The notes below the pieces were generated by a model that was not told the DNA's origin, did not search any database, and saw nothing but the letters and a program-made list of their open reading frames with translations. From Cephalopachus bancanus (Eukaryota > Chordata > Mammalia > Primates > Tarsiidae), in contig JAPVLO010000891.1 in NCBI GenBank assembly GCA_027257055.1, forward strand, positions 186,001-250,000: a stretch of 64,000 nt of DNA, written 5' to 3'. A program made the translations under genes and the position numbers. Below, in pieces: positions 1-12,339 of the stretch (positions are counted from its first letter, which is position 1; each line of letters begins with the position of its first letter).

Positions 1-82
1 CCTGGGCTCGCCCTGCGGCCTGGGGTCTTCGGCCCACCCGGACCCTGTCAATCAGGTGGACCTCCAAGGCTGGCTCCCAACA
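1..82 (-). other. GC-rich segment abutting L1, possible LTR edge
   Basis: This stretch is clearly more GC-rich than its AT-rich surroundings and is not L1 sequence, yet it joins directly to L1 ORF2 sequence at about position 83. On the minus strand it begins TGTTGGGAGCCAGCC, a TG start that looks like a class II retroviral LTR edge inserted into the L1. Only 82 bases are visible, so an internal L1 rearrangement or an unrelated repeat is equally possible. Confidence 0.3.
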
Positions 83-83
83 A

Positions 84-496
84 GCTATGATAGTGTTAGA
101 GTCAATTTTTTAAAGTTTGCCTAGAAGCCGCTTTATGAAAGTTGGTGTGCCTATATTGGGTGCATATGTTTAGGATGGATATTTCTTATTGATGGTTTGA
201 GCCTTTTATTATTATGTAGTGACTTTCTATATATTTTTACATTTTTGATGTCTTAAAGGGTATTTTGTCTGATATTGAGATCACAGCTCCTGCTTTCTTT
301 TGTGCTCTGTTCACCTGAAATTTTTTTCCCCATCCTCTTACTTTGAGTCTGTGAGTGTACTTTCTGGTGAGATGAGTCTCTTGGAGAAAATATATTGTTG
401 TCTCATGATATTTTATCCATTTTTCCATTCTATGTCTTTTCAGTGGTGCATTTAGTCCATTCACATTCAGACTAATTATTGCATTGTGAGAGTTTA
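84..496 (-). pseudogene. L1 ORF2 N-terminal (endonuclease) fragment
   Basis: This is the start of the L1 endonuclease/reverse transcriptase protein. The minus-strand frame at 237-464 reads MNGLNAPLKRHRMEKW, the conserved start of the apurinic-type endonuclease domain, followed by FLQETHLTRK. The rest of the endonuclease, the RT and the C-terminal domain are absent. It is non-functional. Confidence 0.75.
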
Positions 497-559
497 TCCC
501 TGTGATGAGGTTCTTATAGAGTTGTTCCTATTTGTTTGTTGTCTTTCTTTTGATTTTTT

Positions 560-1531
560 GGTTGATTCATTTGTGTTTTCAGTCTTTTTCCTTCACTATT
601 GTGAAGAACATTGTTCTTTTTTCCTTTCTTCTGTGTTTAATATTTTCTTAAGTTTTTCTTGTAGAACTGGTCTAGAGGCAGTGTAAGATCTTACGAATTG
701 AACTTCTGGGAAAGATTTTAATTCCGCTCCCTCACTGCTGAAACTCAGCTTAGCTGGGTAGGTTATTCTTCATTGAAATTGTTTATCAATGAGAACTTTG
801 AAGATTAAACTCCAAGGTCTCCTAATCTGAAGTGTTTCTGTAGATAAATCTGCTGCCATTCTAATTCATTCTCCGGTAGGTAGTTTGACCTTTTTCTCTT
901 GCTGCCTTTAGAATTTTTTTCTTTATACCTACTTTGCTTAGGTGAATTACTATGTGTCTAGGAGTTGGTCTTCTCATTTGTTTTTCAAGTGTTCTCTGAA
1001 TCTCTTGTGTTTGAATGGTCACATCACTGGTGAGAGGAGGGAAGTTTTCTCGAATAATTTCATGGGATATTTGTTCCAGGGTGGTCTCTGTCTCTCTTTC
1101 TGCCTCAGGATGTCCAATTACTCTTAGATTCAGCCTCTTGTAATAATCGCTCATCTCTTGAAGGTTATGTTCTGTCTTTTAAAGCTTCTTTTCTATGTTT
1201 TTGACAGTTTGGATTAGTTCTGTATTTTGGTATTCAAGCTCTGAGATTCTTTCTTCTGCTTGGCTAATTTGTTTCCCATGCTTATCAGTATGTTATTTAT
1301 TTAATTTGCAATATTCTTTTCTGCTGTTATCTCAGTTATCAACTCATTAATTCTTTCTTCTTGTCTCTCCTCAATTCTATGTATTCTCTCTATTAATGTC
1401 TGATATCTGGGTTTGCAGTTTGAGACCATTCTGGGGGGTTCTTCATTTTTTGCATTCTAAAGTCTATTTTCTCAGTGTTTGACCTCCCAGGTGTCCACGT
1501 GAGATTCATTCTTCTTTTGGTTTTTCATCAT
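560..1531 (-). pseudogene. L1 ORF1 remnant (RNA-binding chaperone)
   Basis: ORF1p is the trimeric RNA-binding nucleic-acid chaperone that coats L1 RNA. The best conserved part, 861-1154, is the RRM region, with readable stretches such as NLRVIGHPEAERETETTLEQ and a basic KAAREKGQTTYRRMN segment. The coiled-coil part is scattered in other frames between about 1200 and 1530. The translation start is inferred from the ATG pair near 1528-1531. Stops and frame changes show that it is dead. The same domain is readable in the copy at 34227. Confidence 0.75.
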
Positions 1532-2986
1532 TTTTGTAGACCCCCCCTTTTTTCTCCTTTTCTTTAATTCTATTGTTCAGGGATGGTGGGGTTACTTTTA
1601 CTTCTGTTTGCTCAATCTCCTATTATTTCTTATGTGAATTCTCTGGCTTTGTTCAATTCTTAAACTGGACTGTGGGTTGTGGGTTATACTTTTTGCAGTT
1701 TTGAGATTTAATTGAGGTGGCAGCTGTGATTCAAAATCTATCTGCGGATCCTAGTATCCACTGATAGGTTTATGGGCAGCCTGGAACCCACTTCCCACTG
1801 CCTTACAATCTGTCCATGTAGTGGGGGTATAGATTTGCTCCCTGAAAGCAAAATGAGATAAGAAAAAGGAAAAGAATGGAAAAAGGAAGGAGAGGGGCAA
1901 GAGGAAATTGGAGAGAAAGAAGAGTAAGAGGGAAAATAGACAGATGTGCCAACTAACAAATGAAAAGTGATGCAAAGACAGAAAAGAATTTTAAAAAAAA
2001 AACTAAAACATACAAATCATACAAACACACAAACCAACAAAAACCTCCCTGCTGATGTACTCTTCCCATACTCAGGAAGTCTAAAGAAAAAAATTAGTAA
2101 AATAACAGATACAAAGCAAGTACAAAAGCATTATCAAAAACAGAAAGAAAGAGGAAGAAACCTAAAATGAAAAAACAAACAAAAATGAGCAAAACAAACA
2201 GACAAAAAAAAAAAAACAACCAACAAACTAAAAGATAAGGAACCAAACTCACTCTGCGGTCATTCCTGTAAGTCCAACTTCCTTTCTACTCTGATCTCTA
2301 GCTCCTCTCCTCTGCTCTCAGTGCAGGTTGATAGAGTTGCTGACACCTTGGGTCAGATGCCCCAGGCCTACTGTGGAAGGAGAGTAGAACAGATCTGAAC
2401 TCACCTGGCTTGCTGCCTGTCAAGTCTGCCACTCAGATGTGACCTGTCTATGTCCGATTCATCATGAGGGAGTGGCTTCTGACTCTCCCAGGGGATGAGA
2501 TTACCTTAGGTTCCAAGTTGGAGGCTGGGAGGGCTAGGCGGGACTGGGCTGGGCAATGCAGGTCTCTGCCTGGTCCTAGGACAGAGTAAATGGCTGCAGC
2601 TCAGTATTTCCTCACTGGGGATGGGGCTCCTCTCCAGCTCTCCCTGATCTTCTCTCTCCACTGATCGGATCATGGGCTCTAGCTGATTTGCTATAACAGG
2701 TGATGGTGTGGGCCAGGTGCCAGGTGATGAGAATCAGCTGGATTCAGCAGGCTCTTCTCAGGAGAGTTCTGTGAACAGCAGATGATCTTGTGCACCCATG
2801 GCTTCAATCTCAGGGCAGTGGGGGCTTACAGTCACTTTCAGAGGGGGCTCTGGGTGCATAAACCCAAGTCTTCCCTTATATGGACTTTCACTCACTCACC
2901 AGCACACGCCTACTCATGCAGAGAGTCTTTATGGACACTTGCTTTTGTGGAGACTCTCACAGTCCAATCTGTCTGTTTACCATCTT

Positions 2987-4189
2987 GTCAGCTGCAAGAC
3001 ATGTAGTTTTAAAACACCCTTTGAGATAAAGCAATAGAATATATAATTGCATGACTATGACTAAGCTTTTGAACTTCCTTTCATGCTGGACTGTCTTAAG
3101 AATAAACTAGCCTGAAATACAGGAATTTGAAAGAATTCCACATTTGCGCAGGATTTTTAACTCTTTTATGTAATCATCCCAAATAAGAAGAAAGTTATTA
3201 TGGCTGGGATGATCTTCAGTGGAAATTTTAGGAGACTGGTTGTGTTTTCTCATGCTAAGTCTCTTAGCCTCATGACATCTTTTACAATTAAAACCAGGAT
3301 AAAATCCTAGGTGGCAAAATCAGGGTCCAACCCTGTTCTCAAAACAAAAGGAACAGAGTATCCTAGAGACCTGCAAAAATATTTGATCAATATGCTGGCT
3401 TGAGTCTCTGGCATTAATTTTTCTAGTAAAAAGACTTTTAACCAAGTGGACTTACAAAACTTCAGTGCAAATTCACCACACTGCTCCATTGAGAATTTTG
3501 TTTCAACTGTGACTCTGTTGAAATCAGCAATCACAAGATCTGAAAACATGATTTCTGTTTTTTCCCCAATTTGTTTTTCACTGATAGTACTCTAGACCTC
3601 AAGACTGTTTTCCTCTATCATCCATTTTCACTTTGAGAATTATTGAAATCTCAGTTTTCAGCATCTACTGATTACTAATTATCTTCCTTTGCTCTTTACA
3701 TAGTTTGATTTCAAATGCCTACAAATTCAACAAAGAATTGCCTATATATAGGTAGATGAGCTAGACCTATCCAAAAACAATTGTTAGCATCAAAGCATTC
3801 ATATTATCATCTCTTTCCAAAATCCTGTATATTTGACAAATACATTATTTTATCTTAAAATCCTTAGACTGTTAGATCTTTAAAAGTGATTAGATTAAAA
3901 GCATTTGTTAGATAGCCAACTGATACTATTGATTCCTACAATGCTAAATTGGTAATTTCTAAGTTGTCTTCTATTCATAATAAGGACCCACTCATTTCCA
4001 TTCAGACTCTACTCATTGATAAATGTACATAATAAATGTTATCTCATATATTTATATCTGCCTGACAAGATAGAGATGGAAACACTGGGTATCTGTCTAC
4101 ATGAAACTGTCTTGGGTTTTCTTTAACATAGATGTCTACTCATGAGAAGTATGATGTCAAACAGTTTGTTATTGCAGTTTTACATAATT
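2987..4189. other. Intergenic, nothing recognised
   Basis: AT-rich single-copy-looking DNA. I see no conserved coding frame, RNA gene or repeat that I can name. Short open frames here (for example 3307-3549 minus) have no recognisable domains. Confidence 0.5.
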
Positions 4190-4194
4190 ATCAT

Positions 4195-4350
4195 ACTACT
4201 CTATAACCCATGAGATAGGTATTCTTATTTTATAGAGGAAGCAGCTGAGGTTCAGATAAATTATGTAATTTACACACAGTCACATAGCTAGTAATTGGAA
4301 AATCTCAAATAGAGAATTGAGAACCAAATTGGTCTGAATTACACTTCCTC
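4195..4350 (-). repeat. MIR SINE remnant
   Basis: The segment around TTATAGAGGAAGCAGCTGAG and CACATAGCTAGTAATTGG matches the reverse complement of the MIR core (the part usually read as control-type CTCAGTTTCCTCATCTG). It is heavily diverged, as expected for this ancient mammalian tRNA-derived SINE. Confidence 0.65.
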
Positions 4351-5124
4351 TGGCCTACCTTTATAATTAAACACTACCAGATTTTAGGACAAGGAATGGT
4401 ACTTCAAAAACTCCAGCCATGAAATATCATCAGTGGGAAGATGGCTCACCTGAAGGCCTTGCTCCTAGAGACATTCATCTAAAACAAAGCAGGAAAATTT
4501 ACTGAATCTAGTGTATGTGAAACGGCAATGAGTAAATTCAGTAGGGTTGTCAGGTAAAATACAGACACCCAGTTATATCTTAATTTCATATAAAATGAGT
4601 AACTTTTTAAGTATAAGTATGGCCTATTCAGTATTTAGGGCATGCTTATACTGAAATACCAACCCTTATCTACAAGAAATTAAAATTTATCTGGACATCC
4701 TGTATTTTATTTGCTAAATCTGGGAACCCCATGTATAAGGCATCATAGAGCTTGCAATTTTAGAATACTATTTAGTTGTGTTTTCCTTAAGCCATTTAGA
4801 AAAACAACCAAGATACAGTATATAGTGGTTGGGTAATAGCATTAATGTTGTGCTTTGAAGTAATGAAATGGTTTTGTTTGGGAAGGAGGGTAACACATTT
4901 AACAATATCCTAAACTTTTTTGTTATGCAGAATTATTTGAAAATTTGCTACAGAGTTTCTGAACTTGATTTCTTGTGTGTTATGGCACAAACAAGGTAGC
5001 ACTTATTGCAACTAAACTTTTCGAGTAAAATACACTGATGGAACTAAACTACTGGAAAAAGAAAATCATTTATGGGGCACGTGCTTTTTTTCACTCCACA
5101 ATTACACACTACAGTAGATAAGTT
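4351..5124. other. Intergenic, nothing recognised
   Basis: AT-rich sequence with no coding, RNA or repeat signal that I can support. Confidence 0.45.
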
Positions 5125-5320
5125 ATTGACCCTGAATTAATAAATCTGAGTCTTGCTTCCAGCTCTGTCACTTATTAGGCAATTGACCTAAGAAAAGTTA
5201 TCCATCTTCTCTGAACTTCAGTTTCTTTATGTCTGTAACAGGGGTAATAATTCCTGTCTAGTGTATTTCATATAATTGCTAAAAAGCCCAAATGAGATAA
5301 TAGATACATAAGATTCTTAA
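5125..5320 (+). repeat. MIR SINE remnant
   Basis: The order of motifs (CCAGCTCTGTCACTTATTAG, then TTCTCTGAACTTCAGTTTC, then GGGGTAATAATTCCTGTC) follows the MIR consensus on the plus strand. The sequence is diverged. Confidence 0.7.
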
Positions 5321-5865
5321 GTTGTATCATACTATTCAGAAAGTAAATAGTTATCTTCATTTTTTCCCCACAAAAGCATTAAACAACAACTAATTATGAC
5401 ATTGAAAATACTAATAATGATTAAATTATATGCCTTTCAGAGAAACTTGGTTGTTGTTTTCTGTGTGTTTTTGGCAGCGGGAAGATATTTCATTGCTCTG
5501 TTATTTACTATTCTGGTATTTTGTATCTGTAAAAAACATTTGAAATGAACTTGTTTCAAATTAAGTAAAAGCAAATGGAAAGTTAGACTGTATATTCTGA
5601 GAGATTATGTGATATTGTCTGAATGTAGATTATGTGATCAAATATGGCATATATGTACTCACAGAGGTGTGCTGAACATAGTCACATGGTGTAGGCTGAT
5701 GTTATAAGTCTTGAAAACAGCGTTGAAGTGATTTTGTTCAGTAACTGGAGGAAGTTTTATTAACAGTCCATCAATCAAAATTTATCAGAAAGGAAATTCT
5801 TAAATTCCTTTGATGACTAAAAAAGTGAATCCCTTATTACCATGAAATCTTTTTGCAATTAAATG
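5321..5865. other. Intergenic, nothing recognised
   Basis: AT-rich sequence between MIR and Alu elements with no feature that I can support. Confidence 0.45.
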
Positions 5866-5873
5866 TGAAAGAG

Positions 5874-6158
5874 TTTTTTTTTTTGAGTTGGAGTCTCACT
5901 CTGTTGCCCAGACTGGAGTGCAGTGGCTGCTCCCGGCCACCGCAGCCTCGACCCACTGGGCTCCAGCGATCCTTCTGCCTCAGCCTTCCAAGTAGCTGAA
6001 ACTACAGGGGCGCGCTACCATACCCGGCTAATTTTTTGATTTATTGTAGAGGTGAGGTCTCGCCTGCCCAGGCGGGTCTCGAACCCGCGGGCTCAGGCAA
6101 TCCACTCACCTCAGCCTCCCAAAGGCGCGGGATTACAGGCTGAGCCACCGAGCCCAGC
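5874..6158 (-). mobile_element. Dimeric Alu SINE, minus strand
   Basis: The segment starts with a T-run (the poly-A tail on the other strand), then GAGTTGGAGTCTCACTCTG, and runs through both Alu arms to GAGCCACCGAGCCCAGC. It is flanked by the target-site duplication TGAAAGAG at 5866-5873 and 6159-6166. It belongs to the same lineage-specific Alu type as those at 46703 and 62061. Confidence 0.9.
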
Positions 6159-6166
6159 TGAAAGAG

Positions 6167-7730
6167 TTTTAATAATAACAATAGTTTCAGTTCTCAGAGT
6201 TAAGGATCTGCATCTCCCTTATTGCACATATACAATATGTAAGTAGGTATCAGGAAAACCTTCCTTATGTCATGATATATATTTCTATGATTTAAGACTA
6301 CCTATTGTGTATGATTACCTTAAATATCTGTTGATTTCATAAAGGAAACCAAGCTACTGAAAGCAAACAGAAATGGTTTATGGTACTACATATTAAGAAA
6401 GAATCATCTCATTTTAAACTAATTCATTTTTATAAAGCACTGAGTTACTTTCTCTCCCTCCTTCTTTCTTTTTCTGTCCCTCTGCTTCTTCTTCTCCCTA
6501 TCCTTTCCTCCTCTTCTTTCTCATCCTCTCTCTCTTTTCCCCTTTCTCCCTTTTCCTTTCTAATTTAAGATTTTTCCAAATGAGTATGTTTCACAATAAG
6601 ATGAAAAAACCCATGAGTCTGTCTTTTCATCACTATTAATTCTTCCTGAATAGAGTTGCTTCTAGCAGTATTATCTTTTAGAACAGCCATAGTATGTTTA
6701 TTTAGTTTCTATGATGTCATGGCAGTGACATGCAGATTTGCATCCAAGAATACCCCAAAATCCAAATTACTGTCAGAGAGAACCAAGCAAGAGTAATTTT
6801 GAAATGGAGTGATTTAGTCTTGATTTTATGTTTGATTTTCCATGAAAGCATTACTATGTCCCTTTTAAGGCATTTTATTAAGCTACAACCTGGTTGGAAG
6901 GAGGGTAGAAATAAAAGTGGTTATTGTAACAATGACCTAACTATGAACTGTCTACTTTTATCAAAGTATTTTTAGGTTTGATTATTTGGTCTTATTAAAC
7001 TTTAAAAATTAGATATTTTCCCTATTGTATATAATTGCAAATTTCTTGCATTTTTAGCTCTATTTTCAAAATGAATTCTTGTATTGTCAATGGTAAGACC
7101 CTGATGTATACATTATTGATTATCTGCAGATTGTGATCTAAAATTGAGTACTGTTGAGGTAGAAAAACTTTATTCTTTATACTAAAGACCATCCCCTTCC
7201 AGTTGCTGAACTCAGAAGGCTGTTCTTATTTTATTTTCCCTTTACTTTTCAGTGTCAAAGAGGACATATGATGGCTTGCCTGGGAGTACTTGCCTTTTAA
7301 AGTTGGACACTGGGAGAAAATGTTCATAATATATATGAACATAAGGTGAAGGCCAGGGAGACAAAACCTGGAATACCAGAAGGAAGTAAAAACCCTACAC
7401 CATACCTCCAATTCATCATTCATATTCCGCCAAATCAAATCCCTGATTCTCTTTTAGGATCACTGCTCCTGCTGAGTCCTCCCTTGGCAATCGGCCATAT
7501 GGTCCATGAAAGCAGAGGCTTTTTACCATATTGGCCAGCATTGCATTCCCAATGCCCATCACAGTATCACAGTGCCTATAAAATGCTAATGATATTAGTT
7601 AAATTAATAACCCAAAAGAACTTTAAAAATTCACATATAATCTCTCCAACTTGAAGCAGCTTCTGCTAGCATTTTAGTGCATCAATTTTCAGCGGTTTTT
7701 CTGTCACTTTTCTGCCTCCCTTTCTTTTTT
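6167..7730. other. Intergenic with polypyrimidine tract
   Basis: No gene recognised. A low-complexity CT-rich stretch lies at about 6449-6562. The rest is AT-rich and I see nothing I can name. Confidence 0.45.

Positions 7731-7823
<93 letters not shown>
7731..7823. repeat. Compound (CT)n-(CA)n microsatellite
   Basis: An uninterrupted CT run to 7772 is followed directly by a CA run to 7823. Such compound dinucleotide tracts are usually length-polymorphic. Confidence 0.95.
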
Positions 7824-7825
<2 letters not shown>

Positions 7826-7889
7826 TTTCATTGTTATTAGCATTTCCTCCATGGTATCAATTTTCTTCTTTAAATACTTTTAGCATTTT

Positions 7890-8450
7890 TTCTAATTATA
7901 GATGTGTCATGATATACAAAATCGAAAATGCAGAAAAGTAAAATTTGTCTTTAATCATGATACTCAGAGCTAGTTTAACATTGTGGTATACTAAAGACTT
8001 CTCTCTGTGTCTCTATCTCTTACTTTCTCTCTCCCATATCAAAATTTGTATCATTCTGTATATTATTTTTACTTTTTAACTAAACAATATGCTGTCTTTT
8101 GTCATAATATATTTTCTTTAGAATTGACTAATAGCTGAAGAATATACCACATTATGATCAAATACTTTTCAAGCTAATATACCAAATTTGGATATTTATG
8201 TTGCTTCCAATGTTTAACTGTAATAGAAAATCTCTCATTAGAGTTTGTGAATAAAACTTTGTCCTTATTACTGATTATTTCTTTAGGATATATTCCAAAA
8301 TTTGGAGTTATTTACTAAAGTTATAGACTTTTTGAAGCCTATGAACAAGCATGTGTGAGTCTCCTCTCAGCTTACTCTTACCAGAAGTGAATGCTGTTTT
8401 TAGAAATTTTGTGAATTTAGCAGATTAAAATTTGTTGCAAATATTTTCCT
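7890..8450 (-). repeat. Ancient L1 remnant
   Basis: The layout, including TTTCTTTAGGATATATTCC near 8278 and an earlier phrase about a gap in Ts and Gs, resembles the minus strand of the 3' part of an old mammalian L1 ORF2/3'UTR. It is strongly diverged, so the family assignment is tentative. Confidence 0.4.
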
Positions 8451-8754
8451 CATTTGATTATATTTGCTAATGGACAGAATTACTTAAAAGCTAGGTGCTC
8501 AACTTATAGATAATTTATTTTATGATTTCTATTATTACTTTTATGTTTCAAAAATGTTCTATTCTGAGATGTTAATATCAACCTTTATTTTCTTTTGGTT
8601 AACCTAGGGTTTCAGAATGTACATTTAACTTTTAAAAATACAAAGATTTTTTAAAATTAAAAAATGAAGCTAGTTAGTTGCAACAAAATCATAAAATTCA
8701 GAACATATACAAAATAAATTAAAATTAACCCTATTCCTATCATTGAATTTGTTC

Positions 8755-9190
8755 AACAAATATTAAGTATCTACTATGTGGCAGGCACTAGGTGCTGGAA
8801 CCATGAAGATGAACAAGTTCTTGTTCTTGCTGGACATATAATCCATCGGAGAAGCATAGGAGTAAGTAAATTGTTGTAGAATATGTCCACAGCAAGAACA
8901 TATAACATAGGTTGCTATGGGGAAGTTATAGTTCATCTGAAAAAAGATGGTTGGTAATTAGCAATGTGAGGATCAAGGGAAGAGTATTCCTAGGCAGAGA
9001 GAATAATGCAAAAGGATGCCCAGGGCAAGGGAAATCTTAAAAATTCCAAAAAACTTAAAAAAATTAAGATAGCCAAATTGTAATAACTGAAGGTGAGACC
9101 AATAAAAGATGAGAATGAAAATGCAGATATGGCTTAGTTTAAGAAGATCCTTGTAAGTCATGCTAAATATGCTGGGCTTTGTGAGTTATT
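8755..9190 (+). repeat. Ancient interspersed repeat (unnamed family)
   Basis: The core CTACTATGTGGCAGGCACTA and the later GTATTCCTAGGCAGAGAGAA are hallmarks of a long, old repeat common in mammalian genomes. Related stretches occur here at 11705-12235, 22005-22360, 27270-28865 and 48870-49160. I do not assign the family with confidence. Confidence 0.5.
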
Positions 9191-9319
9191 GAAAATCATT
9201 ATTAATTTTTCACATAACTCTTTTGAGGCTCTTTACATTCACATTTAAAAGCATAAAATTAAAAAACAGGATTATGCCATACATACAGTTTTATTATTTG
9301 TTTTATGTCCATTCATTTA

Positions 9320-9400
9320 ATCAGGAGTTTGAGGTTTACAGTGAGCTATGATGGCACCATTGCATTCCAGCCTGGGTGACAGAGCAAGACCCCATTTCGG
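9320..9400 (+). repeat. Alu arm fragment
   Basis: The sequence CAGTGAGCTATGATGGCACC, then TTGCATTCCAGCCTGGGTGA and GAGCAAGACCCCAT, is the 3' part of an Alu right arm or a free Alu monomer. It ends where an L1 3' end begins. Confidence 0.75.
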
Positions 9401-9945
9401 TTTTTTTAACTTTTAATTGTTTTATTTTGAAGATGTGGGGTACAATTCAGGGTTAGGTATACAAATGTTCATTATGCAGATACCCTTGTTGATGAGGTGT
9501 GCTCCCTCTTCCCCAGCTAGACTCCCACTACTGCCAATCCTGCTTCCCCACCCCACTTCAGGCAGTTTCCTGCTACTGCCTATTCCTTTCTTATAATATC
9601 ATGATAATTGTCCAAGGTCCGCCTATGAGTGAGAACATGTGATACTCAGTTCTTTGTTTCTGTGAAAGATCACTCAGTATTATAGACCCAAGTCCATCCA
9701 GGTTCCTGTGAAGTTCATGACTTTGTTCTTTATGGCTGTGTAATATTCCATTGTGTGTATGTACCACGTTTTTGGGTTTTTTTAAATCCAGTCCTCTTTT
9801 TATGGGCAGCGTGGTTGATTCCATGTTCTTGCTAATGTGAACAATGCTGTGATAAACATATGTGTGCAGGTATCTTTTTCATAGAGTGATTTGAATTCTT
9901 CTGGGTATATTCCCAGTAGGGGGATTGTGGGAGGACCCCGCTTCT
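9401..9945 (-). mobile_element. 5'-truncated LINE-1, minus strand
   Basis: The T-rich start is the poly-A tail on the other strand, followed by GTGGGGTACAATTCAGGGTT (the L1 3'UTR) and then the C-terminal ORF2 sequence. The element stops near 9945 at GGGGGATTGTGGGAGG. The visible coding fragment is the last part of ORF2 only. It is a dead truncated insert. Confidence 0.85.
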
Positions 9946-10007
9946 TAAAAAAAAAAAAGTAGGGTAAGTGGTCAGAGATGATGAACAATGTAATTTTGAT
10001 TACATTG

Positions 10008-10235
10008 TTATCTTAGTTTGGATTTCTTAGAAGCAGACCCTGCGATGAGTATTCTTGGACAAGTAGTTTGAGAGAGTGCCTTCAGGCGAAACCTGTAAGG
10101 GAATGTGAAGCAGGATAGGCCACAGGAGAAAGTCAGACAAAGATGTAGTTTTAACTGAAATCTAGCCTTAGTCTGATCCCAAGAGAAGCTCTTGAGTATG
10201 AAGGACATCATAAAGTTTTCTATCCTTCCCAAGGA
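10008..10235. repeat. Unassigned repeat, copy A
   Basis: This stretch resembles 11285-11560: both share GGCAAAGATGTGATTTTAAC-like text (here GACAAAGATGTAGTTTTAAC) after an AGGAGAAAG-type segment, and both have an upstream TGCCTTCAGG/TATCTTCAGG block. They are two diverged members of one dispersed family that I cannot name. Confidence 0.4.
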
Positions 10236-11284
10236 ACAGAGTACCTATTCTGTTACAATATATCCATTTTGGTATGTTGCCTCTCTCAGCCACATTACAA
10301 TGCTGTCACCTTTACTTCATTTAATGTGATGCATCACTTTTACCAAACTTCCAAGAGGCATCCCAGTAGTGTACCAAAATCACTAAGCAAGGCCTTTGCC
10401 ATAGAAAAATGTCACAATATTAACACAATTTCCTTTATTCATCTTCCTTTATTGTCTTCCTTATTTGATACAACACACTCAGGATCCCTGAGTTCATGCT
10501 CCCAGTTCCCTTATAGTACACATTAGTCAGATCTTTCAGCTTCTTTGGTGTGTAATCCATCTACTCCCTTAGTGACCTAGCAATACTCCATGAGGATAAG
10601 GCTGAGCTCTGAACTGAGTTATTGGTCTGGAGTCCAAGAGAGGTGTGGTAGGAGCAGATCCTGAGGAGGAACAACACTGTCTTGTAAGGCACATACCTCA
10701 TAAGAGGGCTTGAGCATAGTCTTCAAAGGAGTCCTTCTATCTCCTAACATAAGGGAGAGTGGGGACATTTTTCAGGTCCAGAGGGTTAAGAGGAATCTGA
10801 AGGTTCAAATTGCTCAAGTGAAGCTACCCAGTTATTCTCAAAGTTTCAGAGCCATACTTCTCTATTTGGGCCCTGAATTTGGCATAGAAGACTTGCTTAG
10901 GCTGAGAAATCAACTGCCTCTGATATTGTCTCTTATGATCAAGTCCTGTGTCAGTCTGCACTTCAGCTTTATGAGATGAAATTCTTTTTAAGATGCTTCC
11001 AAGGATACCCTGTGACACTCACATATTGCTTTACATTCTAATTAAGTGATCGGAGTCTGTAATTTTATTTTTTTTCAAAGCATCAGTGATGCTTAGTAGC
11101 AACACCCATCCAGAAACCACAGTCCATACTTTGCAAACACCAGAGACTTTGCAAAAGCTAGTATATCTCTGCCTTGCAGGCACTGCCAGTATCCCACCTA
11201 TTGCTACAAATGAAGTACTAGTGGCCATTTAGCCAATGAGACTCTTTCCTTGAACACCCTGTTATACCAGCTAAACTAGTTCTT
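10236..11284. other. Intergenic, nothing recognised
   Basis: I see no coding frame with a known domain and no named repeat. Short open frames here do not carry recognisable motifs. Confidence 0.45.
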
Positions 11285-11560
11285 ATTTTGTGGAAGCAAG
11301 CTTGAGATGGAATTTTTGAGAGATTGACTTACTGAGGGAGTATCTTCAGGTTAATCCTTTAAGGGAGTGAGGAAATCAGGTTAGGGCAGAGAAAAAAAAA
11401 AACATGGCAAAGATGTGATTTTAACTAAGTCTGACCTGTTCCTAGTGGAAGGCTCTGGAGCACGTTTGACACCACAGAGTAATTCCACCTTGAAGCAAGG
11501 GTCTGCAATTTTGTACCCCTGTATTAGTCATTGGTTGCTGTCAAGGGAAGGATGTAAATT
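11285..11560. repeat. Unassigned repeat, copy B
   Basis: A diverged second copy of the repeat at 10008-10235, sharing GGCAAAGATGTGATTTTAAC and the block before it. It may be an old LTR or DNA-transposon remnant; the family is unknown to me. Confidence 0.4.
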
Positions 11561-11704
11561 CCCTAGCATTTCCAGGAAAGGTTACTCCTTTCTGCTGAGG
11601 CGAGCTCTCAGAAAGATGAAACTGTAAACATTCAATACTCACAGCAGCTAGGAGAGTAGTTGTGCCACCCAGTAAAGAGGATTTAAGCAGGGCACCAGCA
11701 ACTT

Positions 11705-12235
11705 CTACTTTATGAGATCAGGCGCAACATTTGAAAAGAAACCTGGAAAAACCTCTGCAGATGTTTGAGGGAAAAGCATTCTAGGCAAACTAAATGGCAA
11801 GTGCAAGGGCCCTGAGGTGGCAATGTCTAGTAATAACAAGGAGACCTGTATTGTGAAAGTGCTGTGAGTAAGGAAAAGAATAGTAGATAAAATCAGGGAG
11901 ATAATAGGGGCAGACTGTGAGCAGTCAGTAAGGCCATGGAATGGACCTTGGATTTTATTCTGAATGAGAAGGGAAGACATTGGAGAGTTCTAAGTAGGAA
12001 GTGACATTATCTGAGTTGATATTTTAAAAGTCTCAATCTGGCTGCTGTGCTGAGAATAGACCATAAGGTGGTAAGGGCAAAAACAGAGACAAGTTAGGAA
12101 GCTTTTGAAATAGCCGAGGCAACAGATGTTTGTGATTTGAATTAAAGCTGTAGCAGTAGGGGTGGTGAGAAGTGGTTGGATTCTGGATATATTTGAAAGG
12201 TAGTTCTAAAAAGATTTGTTGACAAATTTGACACA
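11705..12235 (+). repeat. Ancient interspersed repeat (unnamed family)
   Basis: A middle portion of the same old repeat as at 8755 and 27270. Recognisable text includes GTGCAAGGGCCCTGAGGTGG, TCTGGCTGCTGTGCTGAGAA and AGTGGTTGGATTCTGGATAT. Confidence 0.5.
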
Positions 12236-12238
12236 TGA

Positions 12239-12275
12239 TGAGAGAGAGAGAGAGAAAGAGAGAGAAGAAAGGAAG
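12239..12275. repeat. (GA)n simple repeat
   Basis: A short imperfect GA run, GAGAGAGAGAGAGAAAGAGA, at the end of the preceding repeat. Confidence 0.8.
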
Positions 12276-12339
12276 TTTTGAACATCAACATATGGAAGAA
12301 GAGTTGAGATAATTAAACTGGAGAAGTAACAGGTTTTTA

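Larger units (their letters stand above)
83..2986 (-). mobile_element. LINE-1, 5' half, minus strand
   Basis: Read on the minus strand this is an L1 5'UTR (about 2986 down to 1532), a decayed ORF1 (about 1531 to 560) and the first part of ORF2 (about 496 to 84), where homology stops. The 5' edge begins with AAGATGGT at 2986-2979, the same start as the L1 copies at 32708 and 39707. ORF2 and the 3' end are missing beyond position 83, either cut off there or displaced beyond the window by the GC-rich segment. Confidence 0.85.
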
